Source of the DNA: Cryptomeria japonica
Lineage: Eukaryota; Streptophyta; Pinopsida; Cupressales; Cupressaceae
Reading direction: 5' to 3'
Assembly: GCF_030272615.1 (NCBI RefSeq)
Contig: NC_081414.1
Location: 822,181,896-822,237,895, forward strand
DNA length: 56,000 bases
Part shown: positions 33,560-44,818 of the stretch, in pieces
How positions within the stretch are numbered: the stretch's first letter is position 1
How the letters are laid out: each line of letters begins with the position of its first letter
Notes under the pieces: model-generated
What the model saw: only the letters and a program-made list of their open reading frames with translations
What the model was told of the DNA's origin: nothing
Database searches by the model: none
Made by a program: the position numbers and the translations under genes

Positions 33560-35474
33560 ATTCCACTAAGAGAAAAGCTCTCATATGCTACAATAAGAGG
33601 ACTCAGAAAATTGTTGAGAGTATCAATGTCAGGGTTAATGAATCCCCTGAGGAGCCTGAGGAAACCTGCAATGAGAAAGTGGAAGATGAACCAAGTATAG
33701 CCTTCTGGGAATTGGTTAAGAAAGAAACAAGTAAAGACTTCAGTGTTCCTGTACCGATAGAAGCTGTAGTAGGTGAAGAAGAAGAAGCGAAGAAGAAGAG
33801 GAAAAGCAAGCAGAACCAGCTAGAATCATTCCTAGATATGTGAAACTACATCATGATCCGAAGAAGATCATAAGAGATAAAGATGTAGGGATACTCACAA
33901 GAAGAAAGGTGAAAGAGAACTATTGCATTATTTCTAAATTGGAGCCCAAGAATTTTAGAGAAGCACTTACAGATGAAGTCTGGATTAAGGCAATGAAAGA
34001 GGAGCTAGACCAGATAGAAAAGAATGCAACATGGTCCTTGGTACCCAGACTAGAACACAAGAATGTCATAGGTACCAAATGGGTCTTTAGGAATAAGCTA
34101 AATGAAGAAGGAATAGTTGTGAGGAACAAGGAAAGACGTGTATGCAAGGGATAACCTTTTCTCTTGTGGCTAGACTAGAAGGTGTCCGAATGCTACTTGC
34201 ATTTGCAACATTCAAGGGATTTAAGGTATACTAGATGGATGTGAAGTTTGCATTCTTAAATGGAATCCTAGAAGAGGAAGTGTATATTGAGCAACCAGAT
34301 GGGTTTTCCTTATCAAAAGATAGTAACATGGTGTGTAGATTATACAAGGCCCTGTATGGATTGAAACAAGCACCAACGGCATGGTATGAATGACTACACT
34401 CTCATATTGTGAAAATAGGATTTTAAAGAACAAGTGAGGATAGCAACATCTACTTGAAATCTAAAGGTGATTAGATTTTTATCTATGAAGTATTTGTAGA
34501 TGACATAATATTTGGAGAAGATGATGAAATGAGTCATTCTTTTGAGATGAAATGAAGAAAGAGTTTGAGATGTCTCTGATTGGAGAGATAAAGTTCTTCA
34601 TTGGTTTACATATTTAGTAAATGAAAGAGGGTATCTTATTACCCAGTCCAAGTATGTCAAAGAGGTATTGAAGACCTTTGGCATGGAGGAGAGAAAATCG
34701 GTTGGTACACCGATGATGACCGACTATAAACTGATTAAGGAAGATGATTCAGCGTTGGTGAATGAGAAGGAGTACCGGTCAATGATCGATAAGCTGCACT
34801 ATGTGGTGCACAATAGACCACATAATGCTCATGCAGTGGGCATTGTGGCTCATTTTCAGAAGAGTCCAAGAGAATCCCACTTGGTAGCAGTAAAAAGGAT
34901 TCTTAGATACCTAAAAGGGACTGTTGACTATGGATTGTGATATCCATACAATGGTGATTTTAATCTCAAAGTGTTTACCGATGCAGATTGGGCAGGTAAT
35001 GTAGATGACCAGAAGACCACAACCAGTGGAGCATTCCTTCTTGGTGGAAGAATAGTCTCATGGACGAGTAAGAAGTAGAGTTGTACTTCCCAATCTATAG
35101 CTAAAGTAGAGTATGTGGCAGCATTTATGAACTAGACTCAAGCAATCTGGATGAAACATGTAATGGATAGTTTCAAAGTACCTATATCTGAATCAGTGAG
35201 TATATTTTGTGACAACACAAGTGCAATAAATATTTCTAAGAATCTGGTATTGCATGCTAGAACTAAGCACATTGAGCTCAAGTATCATTTCTTCAGAGAG
35301 AAGGTTCAAAACAAAGAGGTTGTATTAGAACATGTTTCCAGTAAGGAGCAGCTAGTAGACATATTTACTAAGCCCTTACCGAAGACTACATTTACCTATT
35401 TGTGAGATGAATTAGGGGTTTTGCACCTTAATGAAGTAAACTAAAGATATTTTCTCCACATCACTCAAGTATCA
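33560..35474 (+). pseudogene. Copia A: integrase C-terminus, reverse transcriptase and RNase H
   Basis: Restarts at STKRKALICYNKRTQKIVES, the copia integrase C-terminal segment, then an acidic linker with a frameshift near 33785. Reverse transcriptase follows: [61 protein letters not shown] (TAG in place of Q), [13 protein letters not shown] and the catalytic FVDDIIFG. RNase H contains FTDADWAG, FCDNTSAINISKN, HARTKHIELKYHF and KEQLVDIFTKPLPK, ending at TGA near 35403. At least eight stops and several frameshifts are present. Motif order is that of Ty1/copia, with integrase before reverse transcriptase. Confidence 0.93.
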
Positions 35475-36646
35475 GGGTTAGTGCAAGAAGATGGGTCCAC
35501 TTTTTGGCCAAAAAGTGGAAGTGTTTTCCTTGATTTTTCAGATTTTGTCTCATTTGAGCTTAAATTTTGAAAACTTAGAGATTGAATCTTGGAAAAAGTC
35601 AGTAATATAAAAGATATCCCTCTAAGTGTACTTTCCAAATATGTAATTTATTTTAATACCCACATAATAAAAAATAACTTTTTGAATGGAGTTATGAAAA
35701 CTATGTTTTAAAAATGCATGTTTTAGGACCATACCATGCATGTGTACGACCCACACTTTTTGACACAATTAAAATTATTTTCTCAAACCATTTTGGGAAA
35801 TGGTTTGTAACACATTGAAGATTGATGAGCATATTTTCTGTATTTTTTTTTCTAATTTTTTTTTTTAATTAATTTTTTAATGGCCATAATTATCTTTTTA
35901 AAAATTTGACGTGTACGACCCACATGATTTTATGTAAACTTAACCTTTTTGGATTTTTTTTAAATACAAAAGAATTTTGTGTAGATTGATGACATATAAT
36001 TTTTTTTCCAAAATTCTTTAAAATAAAAAAAGTTATTAAATTAACAAAATTAGTTAATATTTCAAATTTATGGACCCGATTTAGTATAAATTTAATGAAA
36101 AATAGTTACAATAATAAATTTTTAAATAAATTTACATATTTAGAATCTAGACAGTATAATTCAAAATGGGTTTTAATTTCATATAAAAATTCTCTGATTA
36201 GAGGCACGTAAACTATTTCAAAAGTTCATATATGTGCTTTCATTCATGGAGATTTGAATTTGTAGATCCATGTCTCAGGCGTGGCCATCCCAGGCCTATC
36301 CCGGGCCTAATACCAAGCCAAGTGGTGGGTTGTGGAATCAATTTCCATAAAACGGGCCCCCATTTTCAAACAAGGGCAGCTTGTGGAAAAAAAAGAAAAA
36401 ATGCGATTTAGAAACAAGGGCCCATTTTTTAAAAATAGGCCCTCGTTTCTAAAAAATGGGGCCCCATTTTGTTCTAAAATGGGGGCCCCATTTTAGAACA
36501 GAATGGGGGCCCATTTATTTTTGCTTCGGGGCCCCCTTACCTTTCGTCTTGGGAGCCCGAAGCATAAACGGGCCCCCGTTTATAAGAGTGTGTTTTCCAA
36601 TGCACGAACTTCTGTGAATTTGTGACTCATTACATTGTACTTGCCC
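35475..36646. mobile_element. Element C: short non-autonomous relative of D1
   Basis: It is flanked by a perfect 4-bp duplication atca (35471-35474 and 36647-36650). The left end GGGTTAGTGCAAGAAGATGG is clearly D-family; the right end (reverse complement GGGCAAGTACAATGTAATGA) is diverged but matches at about 15 of 22 positions. Its left ~750 bp aligns with D1's left arm (shared tttggccaaaaagtg, gtgtacgacccac, tagaatctagacagt). It has no coding sequence. It carries its own palindrome cluster, with GGCC-centred sites. Confidence 0.78.
36350..36583. repeat. Element C palindrome cluster (GGGGCCCC type)
   Basis: Sites: aaaacgggcccccatttt (36350), gaaacaagggcccatttt (36411), aaaataggccctcgttt (36432), the perfect 18-bp aaaatggggccccatttt (36453-36470), aaaatgggggccccatttt (36477), gaatgggggcccattt (36502) and aaacgggcccccgttt (36566-36581). 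They have the same arm logic (AAAnGGG...CCCnTTT) as D1 and D2 but a different centre. Confidence 0.9.
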
Positions 36647-36911
36647 ATCACAGTGACATATCTTTCAGGATTGATGTATTGAAGGATGCTACTCCATAGG
36701 GGGAGCAACATAGTGGAGTATGGGAGCTTGTACCTCCACTTTGGCATTGTTGTCAAAGGGGGAGAAGATATATGATATGGGAGGAGATACCTAATGATGT
36801 ATGATATGGGAGAAGATATCTGGTGATGAAGATATTTTAGTTGCATTGGTCTATGATGTTTTTAGTCGCAATGCTACACTGAGTATTGCCATCAATGCCA
36901 AAGGGGGAGAT
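36647..36911 (+). other. Copia A 3' untranslated region and polypurine tract
   Basis: A typical copia tail contains ttgtcaaagggggagaaga (about 36752) and the functional tract atgccaaagggggagat (36895-36911) directly before the LTR start tgttggcat. Bases 36881-36919 are identical to 43393-43431 in B2. Confidence 0.85.
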
Positions 36912-38342
36912 TGTTGGCATATGATGAACCGATATCATAATATGATAAGAATGTATGTTGTCATTTATGTCAATAAGTTCAGGTCAACTGATATAAAGAT
37001 TGGAAGAAGTTGTTATTGATGATCAACTTGAAGAATTGATATGAAGAGATGTAGTTAACCGGTGTCAGGGTTTCACTAAGTGTGACTACCGGTTAGTAGT
37101 CTCAACTTTAGGGTTTCTAGTTTGGCAATCTAGCTTGTGCGATGCAACCAATGATATTATGTGATGAGTTAGCAAAGAAATAAGGATGATATCAAAATGC
37201 CACATCAGTTTTGTGCATGTGAAGGATTTCCTTGAGGATCTTGCATGTGAAGATCGACTACATTTAATGTCTACCTCAGGAATGAACGTTCTTCTTAGCA
37301 ATATGAGAAGAAAGCGTGATGAGTTACTGATTTCTATGTGCAGTGAAGAATGGATGATGTAAAATGACTTGTGATCTGTTTGAGATTGTTTCATTCTATG
37401 ACAAGTGTTTGGATGGTCAAGATTGGACTGCTTGTAATTGCAAACCTAAGATGCTTGCAGTTTAGGGTTTATGATACTGACCTAATTGTTGTCTATAAGG
37501 TCGATGATGTTTGTTATTGTAAGTGTTGGAAAAAGTTGTGTATGTATCTGAGTGATGAGATACTTGCCAGACCAGTGAGTGAAAACAACAAAGTGTGATT
37601 GTAGGGTAGAGGAATTGAAAAGGATCTTCCTTAGCATATAGTGTTGTTAGCGGATCAGAGTTTTACCTGTTGTCTTCTAACCATTTCAATAGAAGGAAAA
37701 TCCCTTTTTTGGGTAGCTTTAATAGGCTTACTGTAAAACCTCTAACCAGGTGACTCAAGTTCATTAAGTTCTTTAAATCCTCTGGCGAGGTAACCTTTAA
37801 ATAGGGTTTCAACCTTTAACAAGGTATATAACCATCCCTTAACCAGGTGATCTTTAACAGGATCAGTTCCTAGCAAAACCTTATTGTAAAGTCTTTAATC
37901 GGACTAGGCTCCTAATAGAGCGAGCTTCAAAAGAGTTCAAAACAAGCTTGTGGGTATTCATCCCCACTGTGGTTTTTCCCATTTGGGTTTCCACATGAAA
38001 AATATGTGTGTCATGAGTTGTGCATTTTTCATGTGATGATTAAGCATTATTTGTTTGAGTGATTATGCATGCAGAGCTAATGGTTATGGTATTGCTGATA
38101 CACCACATGCATATGTTTATGGGTGAAGTAGTTATCAAGTATTGAATGTATTTGAAGTGTTCAGTTTCACTGGTTTATGTTGTCTGAAGTCTTACTGTGT
38201 TTAACTGGTATTTTCATGGTTTAGTTCAGTAATGAAGATAATTGGTTAACGTTATTTTAACTTGCAACAAATTATTTGTATGTATTGATTCACCCCCCTC
38301 TTAGTACCTGTTAGGGTATTTGTCGTTCATCATTATTCATCA
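36912..38342 (+). repeat. Copia A 3' LTR
   Basis: It starts tgttggcatatgatgaacc right after the polypurine tract and ends near gattcacccccctcttagta ... cattattcatca, the usual U5 end of this copia group (38332 and 38342 are both possible ends). Length is about 1.42 kb. No 5' partner lies in the window, so the TSD cannot be tested. Short frames inside (37086-37598) are not genes. Confidence 0.8.
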
Positions 38343-39180
38343 GAAGGAACTTTTGTAAAATTAGGATGATGAAGAGAACAATGCACTTAAGGAATAATGT
38401 CAGAAATTGAGTCAAGACAACATGGTTATGAAGAATGAGATGCAAGATATGACTATGAGTATTTCTAAGGAGATTAAGGACAGAAAGAAAAAGGAAGAAA
38501 ATCTTGTTGTATCCCTAAAGAACAAATTTGAAGAATGTGGTAGGTTGGTTCATGAAAATTAGACATTGAGGTCTAATTTGGTACAATCCCAGAGCAATGA
38601 GAAAGAGCTTGAGAGATAAATGTCAATACTAATAGATGGCTTAGTTGCTGCAACTGAGTACAAAGAAAAATTCAAGATCAACTCAGCACAACTTAATGAT
38701 TTACTGAAGAGACAAAGGCAAATTGGAGATTCCAGTGAACTTGGATTTGAGCAAGGATAGATTTTCGGTACTGCTAATGAAGATCAAAACCATAAGGCCC
38801 TAGTAAGGCAATTCAATGCTTATAAATTCAATGGTAGATGTTTTGTTTGCTACATATAAACACATGGCTAGGCAATGTTGAAATGGAGAAAATCAAAACC
38901 CTGATTCTGCTCCTAGTAAATGTTCTAAATGCAATGAAATATGTCATAAGATAGAAGATTGCATAATTAATGTAAAATGCTATGCTTGTGGAAAATTTGG
39001 ACATATGTCTAATTAGTGTAGGTCAAGCAATTTCACTTGTTTCAGCAAGGCAATTCAAAAGAACAATGTTACATATTATGCATGCAATGAAGTTGGACAT
39101 ATTGCTAAGTTCTGTAGAAGAAGAAATCCACCAGTTGGGAATGGACGATCAAATGATAAAGGAAAAGAGAAGGTTAATTA
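38343..39180 (+). pseudogene. B2 ORF1 remnant: coiled coil plus CCHC knuckles
   Basis: A plus-strand frame with several stops reads NALKE.CQKLSQDN ... KKKEENLVVSLKNKFEECG ... EYKEKFKINSAQLNDLLKRQ, a heptad-rich coiled coil as in B1. It is followed by knuckles CFVCYI(stop)THG (damaged), CSKCNEICHKIEDC, CYACGKFGHMSN(stop)C and YYACNEVGHIAKFC. Only the C-terminal part remains. The predicted role is binding of element RNA. The open frame at 38982-39290 is a shadow in another frame. Confidence 0.78.
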
Positions 39181-39683
39181 AATCTGGCAAGATCATACTC
39201 AGAGATGGGTTAGAAAGATTGAAGAGCAATCATCAGATGGGAATGTCCTGGTTACCTATCCGACAAAAGAGGCTGCTCCTACACCGATAGTAAGCTCATC
39301 TAGTAACTAAGGAAGATGCCTTAGGGGTAGGAAAATTTCATGGAAGATGATGCATATGCCCTTAGAGGAGATTTTGGAAGATGTTCCAGATATTAGAAAG
39401 GATTATCCGACATTGATACGTTTAGAGTGAGATCTAGTATCTTTCACCGGCAGTCATTTATGTCAACAAAAAATTAGGGTTTTCGTGATGGATAAAAGGT
39501 CGATTACACATCATTGTTATTCACTTAGCATTTAGAGTGATTTCAGAGCAATTCAGAGTGACTTAGTGTAATCAAAAGCTATTAAGAGGTGATCAGATGT
39601 CATCTTGAGTGATCACGCCAACATTTGGAAGGATTTGTTAGAGGTTTTCACCAGAAGCATTCTAAAGGTATTTTTCTTGAATC

Positions 39684-42600
39684 ATGGAATCACGATCATC
39701 TTCTGCTCCTATTTTCATTGCAAATCCGGATGTAGTAGAGGTTAAAGACTACCCAAGGCCAATTTTCAAATGGTATCTATATGTGGCTACCAAGGAAGAT
39801 TCGGTTGGAGCATTTTCTCGTGTTCCAGAGGGAGTGGTATATGTGGAAGATTTTAGGGCCTATATTCATTATCATATAGAGGACTTAGGCACTTTAGAGA
39901 TCAAGGGGATGTATATGAATGAACTCATGGGAGAATCTGGTAAAATCAAACCAACATATAAACACATCAAAGATCTAGGGTTCATTGATATTTTGGATAT
40001 TTTGGAGTTCGAGGATGAGATAATTAGATATGTACTGAGAAAAGTACATGGGGAATTCATATGGCTAGACCGACCCTACAAAATCACTAAGGAAGCCATC
40101 CAGGCAACTGGTTTTTCATTGGTAGGGCAATATCCGGATAAGAAAGTATCAAATGACTTCATAAGGAAGATCACTGGTGCCACATCAAACAAGAGATCAA
40201 TGAAGGTGAGTACCATCACTGACACCAATATCAAGATTGGCAACATGATCATAGGCTACAAGGTAACTCAGTCTAACTAACTAAATTTAGTTTCAAGTTC
40301 ATGTATTTTGGCCATATATAGGATGATGAGAGAAAATATCAAGTTAGATTTTTGTGACTAGATGCTTGAGGAGTTATTGATCAATTTAGGGAAGATTAAA
40401 GGTGAGAAGAAGGGAACCTTCTGATATGGAAATATGTTGGTCTACTTAATTTTATAATTTTTGATTGATACTCTTAGTTTTGGAAGGAAGTAATGGGCTT
40501 TTGACATCCCGGTAGGAAAATAGCTAAAACAATAAATTGCTGCATTGGGAAGTCTTAGAGATGATAAGGTATGGGGTTACTTCAAAGCTTTTCATAAATC
40601 TATGGGGTATAGAATAAGAGTACCTGAGTATATAGTAGAGAAATTCTCTACTGACATATGTTTCATGGTCAAGAAAGATGAGACCCTCATGGAGGAGTCA
40701 AGCCCCAAAAGATTTGGATAGCTAAAATGGGCTATGAGGTGGATGCATTAATTCTTGATGCATATGCAAAAAATTCTACTTGATGCAGATATAGATAAAG
40801 CAAAAAAACCTTGTGGAACAACACAACAAAAGACTCTTGAGGTTGAAACTAAGTTCAACCAAAAGAAGAGGGAAAAACAAGAAGGTAAGGCAAGCAAGTT
40901 TGTACATGAAGTTTTAAAGGACATTAAGGCACTCATTGATGTTGTATCAGAGAAAGGAAGAAAGAGGAAGGATCCAGTAGTTCACATTGAACCCGTGACT
41001 GCATATTCTGAATCTGAAGATGACACACCATTAGCATTCAAAAGGGTTATGAGGATGAAACTGGAAGAACCTAAAGTGGAAGCAAAGAAACAACCAGTTA
41101 GGAAGGTTACCATCAAATTACTAGCACAAAAGTAGGCACCTAAGGCCACATCAACAACCGCATCTGGTACTACCAGAAGAAGGAAGAAAAGTGACATTAA
41201 TTTGGCACTAGAAACTGGTAATGTGACTATGTCTTGTGCTAAAATTGTTGATGAAATTACTAAGGGTGGGATGTTGAAGAAATGTTAAGTCTTATTATGA
41301 TACATTTGCTGGAAAAATGGTCAGTGCTCCCCTCAAGATTCATGACAAGGGACTACCCGCCTCCCATGTGATCCATATCTCTATAGTTTGTATTGCATGT
41401 TGACAGACTGGTCTTTTGATGCAATGACAAATTGGGTCGATTAATGGTATCAGAGTAAGGAGGAGATTGTTGGAAAAATGATCAGCACTCCCCTTGGGAT
41501 TCATGACAAGGGACTGACCACCTCCCTTATGATCCATATCTCTATAGTTTATACCAAGCGTTGACAAATCATTCTTTTGACACAACGACAAACTAGGCCA
41601 ACAACATTTAAGGTTGATGAACAGAGAGAGGTAGAGGAAGAAATTCTTCTACATTTATATATCTATAAGAAAGCATCAATTGAAATAGAAAATCAAATAC
41701 CGACAGAGTTATACAACATGTTAGATGCTAAAAAGTTATCTACAATGCAAGAAGACAAACACATTAAGATGCAATAAATTTTAGCTATATGTGTTGCTAT
41801 AACTCCAGATGAAATGGAAAAGACAATTGAGGCTACAGATAGGAAGGTATTCAATAGCAAACATAGGATAACTAGCCTGATGTTAGGAAGGATGAATGAG
41901 ATAATAAAGGAAACACAAAAGGCTTGGATAAATTTTTTGGGAGAGAATAGAGGATTTTTCACTTCATCAAAGATAAAAAATGATACTATAGATACACTAG
42001 TTGAAGGGAAAGGTAAAGGAATTATGAGTACTCCACCCTTAATTTTGAAGAATATCAAGATAGGGGAAATTGAGCCACTAGTTAACACAAATGTACTGAC
42101 ACATACTAAGACACAAGTTAACACTGAGAACATTGTACAAGATACTAACATTGAGGACACTTGTCCTCCAGATATTAATGTATAAGTTGAGGATACTGTT
42201 CCTAGAGAGGATCCGACAGTTGCATAGACTACACCAAGTGGAGAAGCCACCGGTGCAAGTTAGGAGGCAATAAAAGCTAAATCACCAAAGAAAATAGGGG
42301 AATCCAGTAGGGAAACAGTTGCTAGCACATCATTATTGACAATTGACACTTCTCTAGTGGAAAATAAAAACATCACATAGATGGGTCCCACAAAACTGAT
42401 GATGATGGTTGCTCAGAAACTGATGGAGGGAACCACAAACAAAGGGATTATAGATCAATCCATAACTATTTGCACAGATTGGTCCCAGAATGTAAGATTG
42501 AGAATGAAGCGAGCCCTTCTAGGAAGCTTAAGGTAATAACATAGCACATCTCTAAAGATTTTCAATCATTACAACAAATCTCTAATCGACAAGCACTTTA

Positions 42601-43153
42601 AAAATTCACTTTGGCTAAGAGAGCTTCTTTTGATCAGATCATTGAGAGAGAGAAGAAAAAGATTGAGGAGAAGATAATTTTGATAGAAAATTATTTGAAA
42701 CAAGGTACTAACATATACAGGGTACGTTGCAATACTAGCATTCTTACAACAAAAGTAGATGAAAAGATAAAAGAGATACAAGACAAAATTGCCAGTATTG
42801 CTAACTCTTTTGATGAACTAATTTCACTGACAACATCTATTGATGGACAAATTTTGACTTTGGAGAATCAATTTTATTGTCTTGAAACAGAAAGAGATAA
42901 GATCATTCGAAGAGCTAGAAGTCTCAGAGGTTTGGTGATTCCAAGATTAGATTCACTCGGTGTACATACGAAGGAATGCATGGATATGCTTGGTAAGCCC
43001 ACACTGACAAAAGTCACTGAGAAAAAATCACTTGTATATTTACTGAGTGGACTTGTGTCCATCTCTGACACATTCAAAACCGACTAGGATACTTATGTAG
43101 AATTATTAGAGAAAGCTTACTCGAAAATCTTGAAACTAGTCAAGCTCCGATAA
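39684..43153 (+). pseudogene. B2 ORF2: homologue of B1 ORF2, function unknown
   Basis: It begins ATG at 39684 (MESRSSSAPIFIANPDVVEV). The first 150 residues align with B1 ORF2, for example HGEFIWLDRPYKITKEAIQ against HDDFMWLEEQPFKITKEIIH. Further on, RVPEYIVEKFSTDICFMVKK matches MIPPQLVEKYKENICFEVDT. The middle is Lys-rich and disordered; the C-terminal part (42611-43087) is coiled coil. It is broken by stops and frameshifts and by the mini-element at 41307-41603. Divergence from B1 is large, yet order, lengths and motifs are kept, which suggests that the protein was once selected. No enzyme motif was recognised. Confidence 0.78.
41307..41603 (+). mobile_element. 297-bp miniature LTR retrotransposon (TRIM/SMART type)
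   Basis: Two direct repeats of about 137 bp (41307-41443 and 41468-41603) begin tgctgg/tgttgg and end in a ca-type terminus (ccaaca in the right copy). Between them are only about 24 bp: the exact primer site TGGTATCAGAG (41445-41455) and a purine tract aaggaggaga (41457-41466). The flanks carry a perfect 5-bp TSD acatt (41302-41306 and 41604-41608). It has no coding capacity and must use another element's enzymes. Confidence 0.9.
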
Positions 43154-43423
43154 GACATTTTTGGAGGTATTCAGTGTACAATTATTATTCTTTGACATTC
43201 TTTTTACTATTTTTGGGAATTTATTTCAAAGGGAGAGTAGTATAGATATGAAAAATAATGAAGGGTTGCATACATTAGGGGGAGTTACAGAGTTTTAGGA
43301 ATCTTGGATTATTGGAGCATTTTTGCATATTCAGCTCAGGGGGAGTAGGGCACAATGAAATCGACAGTTGAAACCATGACCATTTTTCACATGAGTATTG
43401 CCATCAATGCCAAAGGGGGAGAT
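43154..43423 (+). other. B2 3' untranslated region and polypurine tract
   Basis: Non-coding, with three purine-rich tracts: aaagggagag (43228), agggggagtt (43277) and caaagggggagat (43411-43423). The last directly precedes the LTR start. Confidence 0.8.
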
Positions 43424-44376
43424 TGTTGGCAATTGACACTCTTTTGGTTAGGTTTCATTATGTTATCATTGATGGCAACATGATTTTGGGTTTTGACTTC
43501 ATATGGTGTACCGACAGGCAGTTCACAGACTCTACACCAGTACCGACATCGACACCGACAGGACAGAAGATTTCTTTGGTCATCGGCAATGCAGGCTGAC
43601 ATGGTATAGTAAAGTTCATCAGTATTGGAGGATGACACATATTGGATTTGACATCGGTAACTTGTTTTAATGCTTATTCGTTATGTTATATGACTGACAT
43701 GTAAATATGATATTGTATATATCTTTGTAAGATGACATAAGGCATAAAATTTCTATAGGGTATATGGGGGAGATTGATTAGATCATTTTAGATTAAGAAG
43801 AAGAAAAAGGATAATGATGATAGGATGAATATATGGAAATTATGTAATGCAAAATATATCAGAGAGACTATGTATGTGAGGAATTCATTGTAAGGGTTAT
43901 TCTGGTACTGATATTTTGGGTTTTAATCAGAACAGATAGAGCTTAAACTAGAATTGTATTTTGTCATAGGAGATGCTATACTAAGTAGTTCATACTTCTC
44001 CGAATTGTTGTATGGATTGTTATGTAGTCAGTGAGGCTCCTATTGTGATGTGCAGTGTGCTCTAGGATGTAAGCCTTCCTGCAAGTGCAGGTCCATTATA
44101 TATTGTAATATCTCTTCATATGCTCAGTGAATTGATATTGTGGGTCACAAATCCCAATGTGGTTTTTTGTCTTTGAGGTTTTCCATGTATAAATCTATGT
44201 GTTATGGTTCTCATTTATGTGTTTGGCTTATTGGTTGCATTACTTCTTTCAATTATGTTTATACCGGTATATATCGATTGGTGTATAAATTTTTTGTTAA
44301 GGCTACAATTTACTATTCTCATATAACACTGATTCACCTCACTCCCCCCCCTTCTCAGTGTTATTGGTTTCCAATA
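43424..44376 (+). repeat. B2 3' LTR
   Basis: It starts tgttggcaattgacactc after the polypurine tract and ends near ccccccccttctcagtgtta followed by ttggtttccaata, in the position where B1's LTR reads ccatattgggcctaaca. The exact end is uncertain because no TSD partner is available. The frame at 44140-44430 crosses the LTR end and is not taken as a gene. Confidence 0.72.
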
Positions 44377-44818
44377 ATTTATGCCTCATATGGGGCAGCG
44401 ACATTAGAAAATGGACCTGATGTAGGGTGAAGAGAAACTGATGGCCAGTCATCCATACAAACAAAATTTTATTGATAGGATGATAGAGTTTTGCAGTCAT
44501 GGTGATCTGGGATGGACTGCATGGATCCCTTCCCTGGGTGACAACTCTCTACCAGATGCTAAGATAATTTTCTAGCTAGTTGTTTTGTTATCTAATCTTG
44601 TTAAAGATGGTTTTTTGTCTTATTTTGTCTTCAAGATGGCTGTTAATATTCATTTTGTATATTTTTGTAATTTTGTCCATAGGATGCGAGCGTAAAACTA
44701 TATATCCAATTAATGTCTATACATGGTCACTAAGAGTAGGTTCTTTGATGCTGGTATATTACCCGATTTGATACTTTGATCTTTTGTAATGTTTCTATAA
44801 TATAATTAATCCAAAAAA
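44377..44818 (+). pseudogene. Possible 3' end of a LINE or a gene fragment
   Basis: A short protein-like frame at about 44416-44574 reads MASHPYKQNFIDRMIEFCSH and WTAWIPSLGDNSLPDAKIIF before TAG. The following stretch is T/G-rich, like plant L1 3' ends, and stops at ctataatataattaatccaaaaaaag, resembling a short poly(A) tail. No reverse transcriptase is present, so this rests on style more than domain evidence. Confidence 0.3.

Larger units (their letters stand above)
4455..38342 (+). mobile_element. Copia A: degenerate Ty1/copia LTR retrotransposon split by nested insertions
   Basis: Ordered plus-strand fragments of one copia polyprotein are spread over 34 kb: pre-integrase (4464-4701), integrase (12690-13447), integrase C-terminus, reverse transcriptase and RNase H (33564-35405), then a polypurine tract and one LTR (36912 to about 38342). 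Domain order and the exact protein joints across three insertions (B1, D1, C, each with its own target-site duplication) show that this was a single copy. The gag region and 5' LTR are missing to the left of about 4455. Multiple stops and frameshifts make it inactive. Own sequence kept is roughly 4.6 kb. Confidence 0.85.
38343..44376 (+). mobile_element. Element B2: second pol-less B-family element, 5'-truncated
   Basis: It has the same layout as B1 but on the plus strand: coiled-coil and CCHC ORF1 remnant (38343-39180), ORF2 homologue (39684-43153), polypurine tract (43409-43423) and 3' LTR (43424 to about 44376). The 5' LTR, primer site and start of ORF1 are missing; the element begins abruptly beside copia A's LTR. 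A 297-bp mini-retrotransposon is inserted in ORF2. No pol motifs. Confidence 0.82.

Noticed and set aside
36912-38342. Taking this LTR as the 5' LTR of B2
   Set aside because: It is preceded by a polypurine tract, differs from B2's LTR start after eight bases, and no primer site follows it, so it is copia A's 3' LTR.
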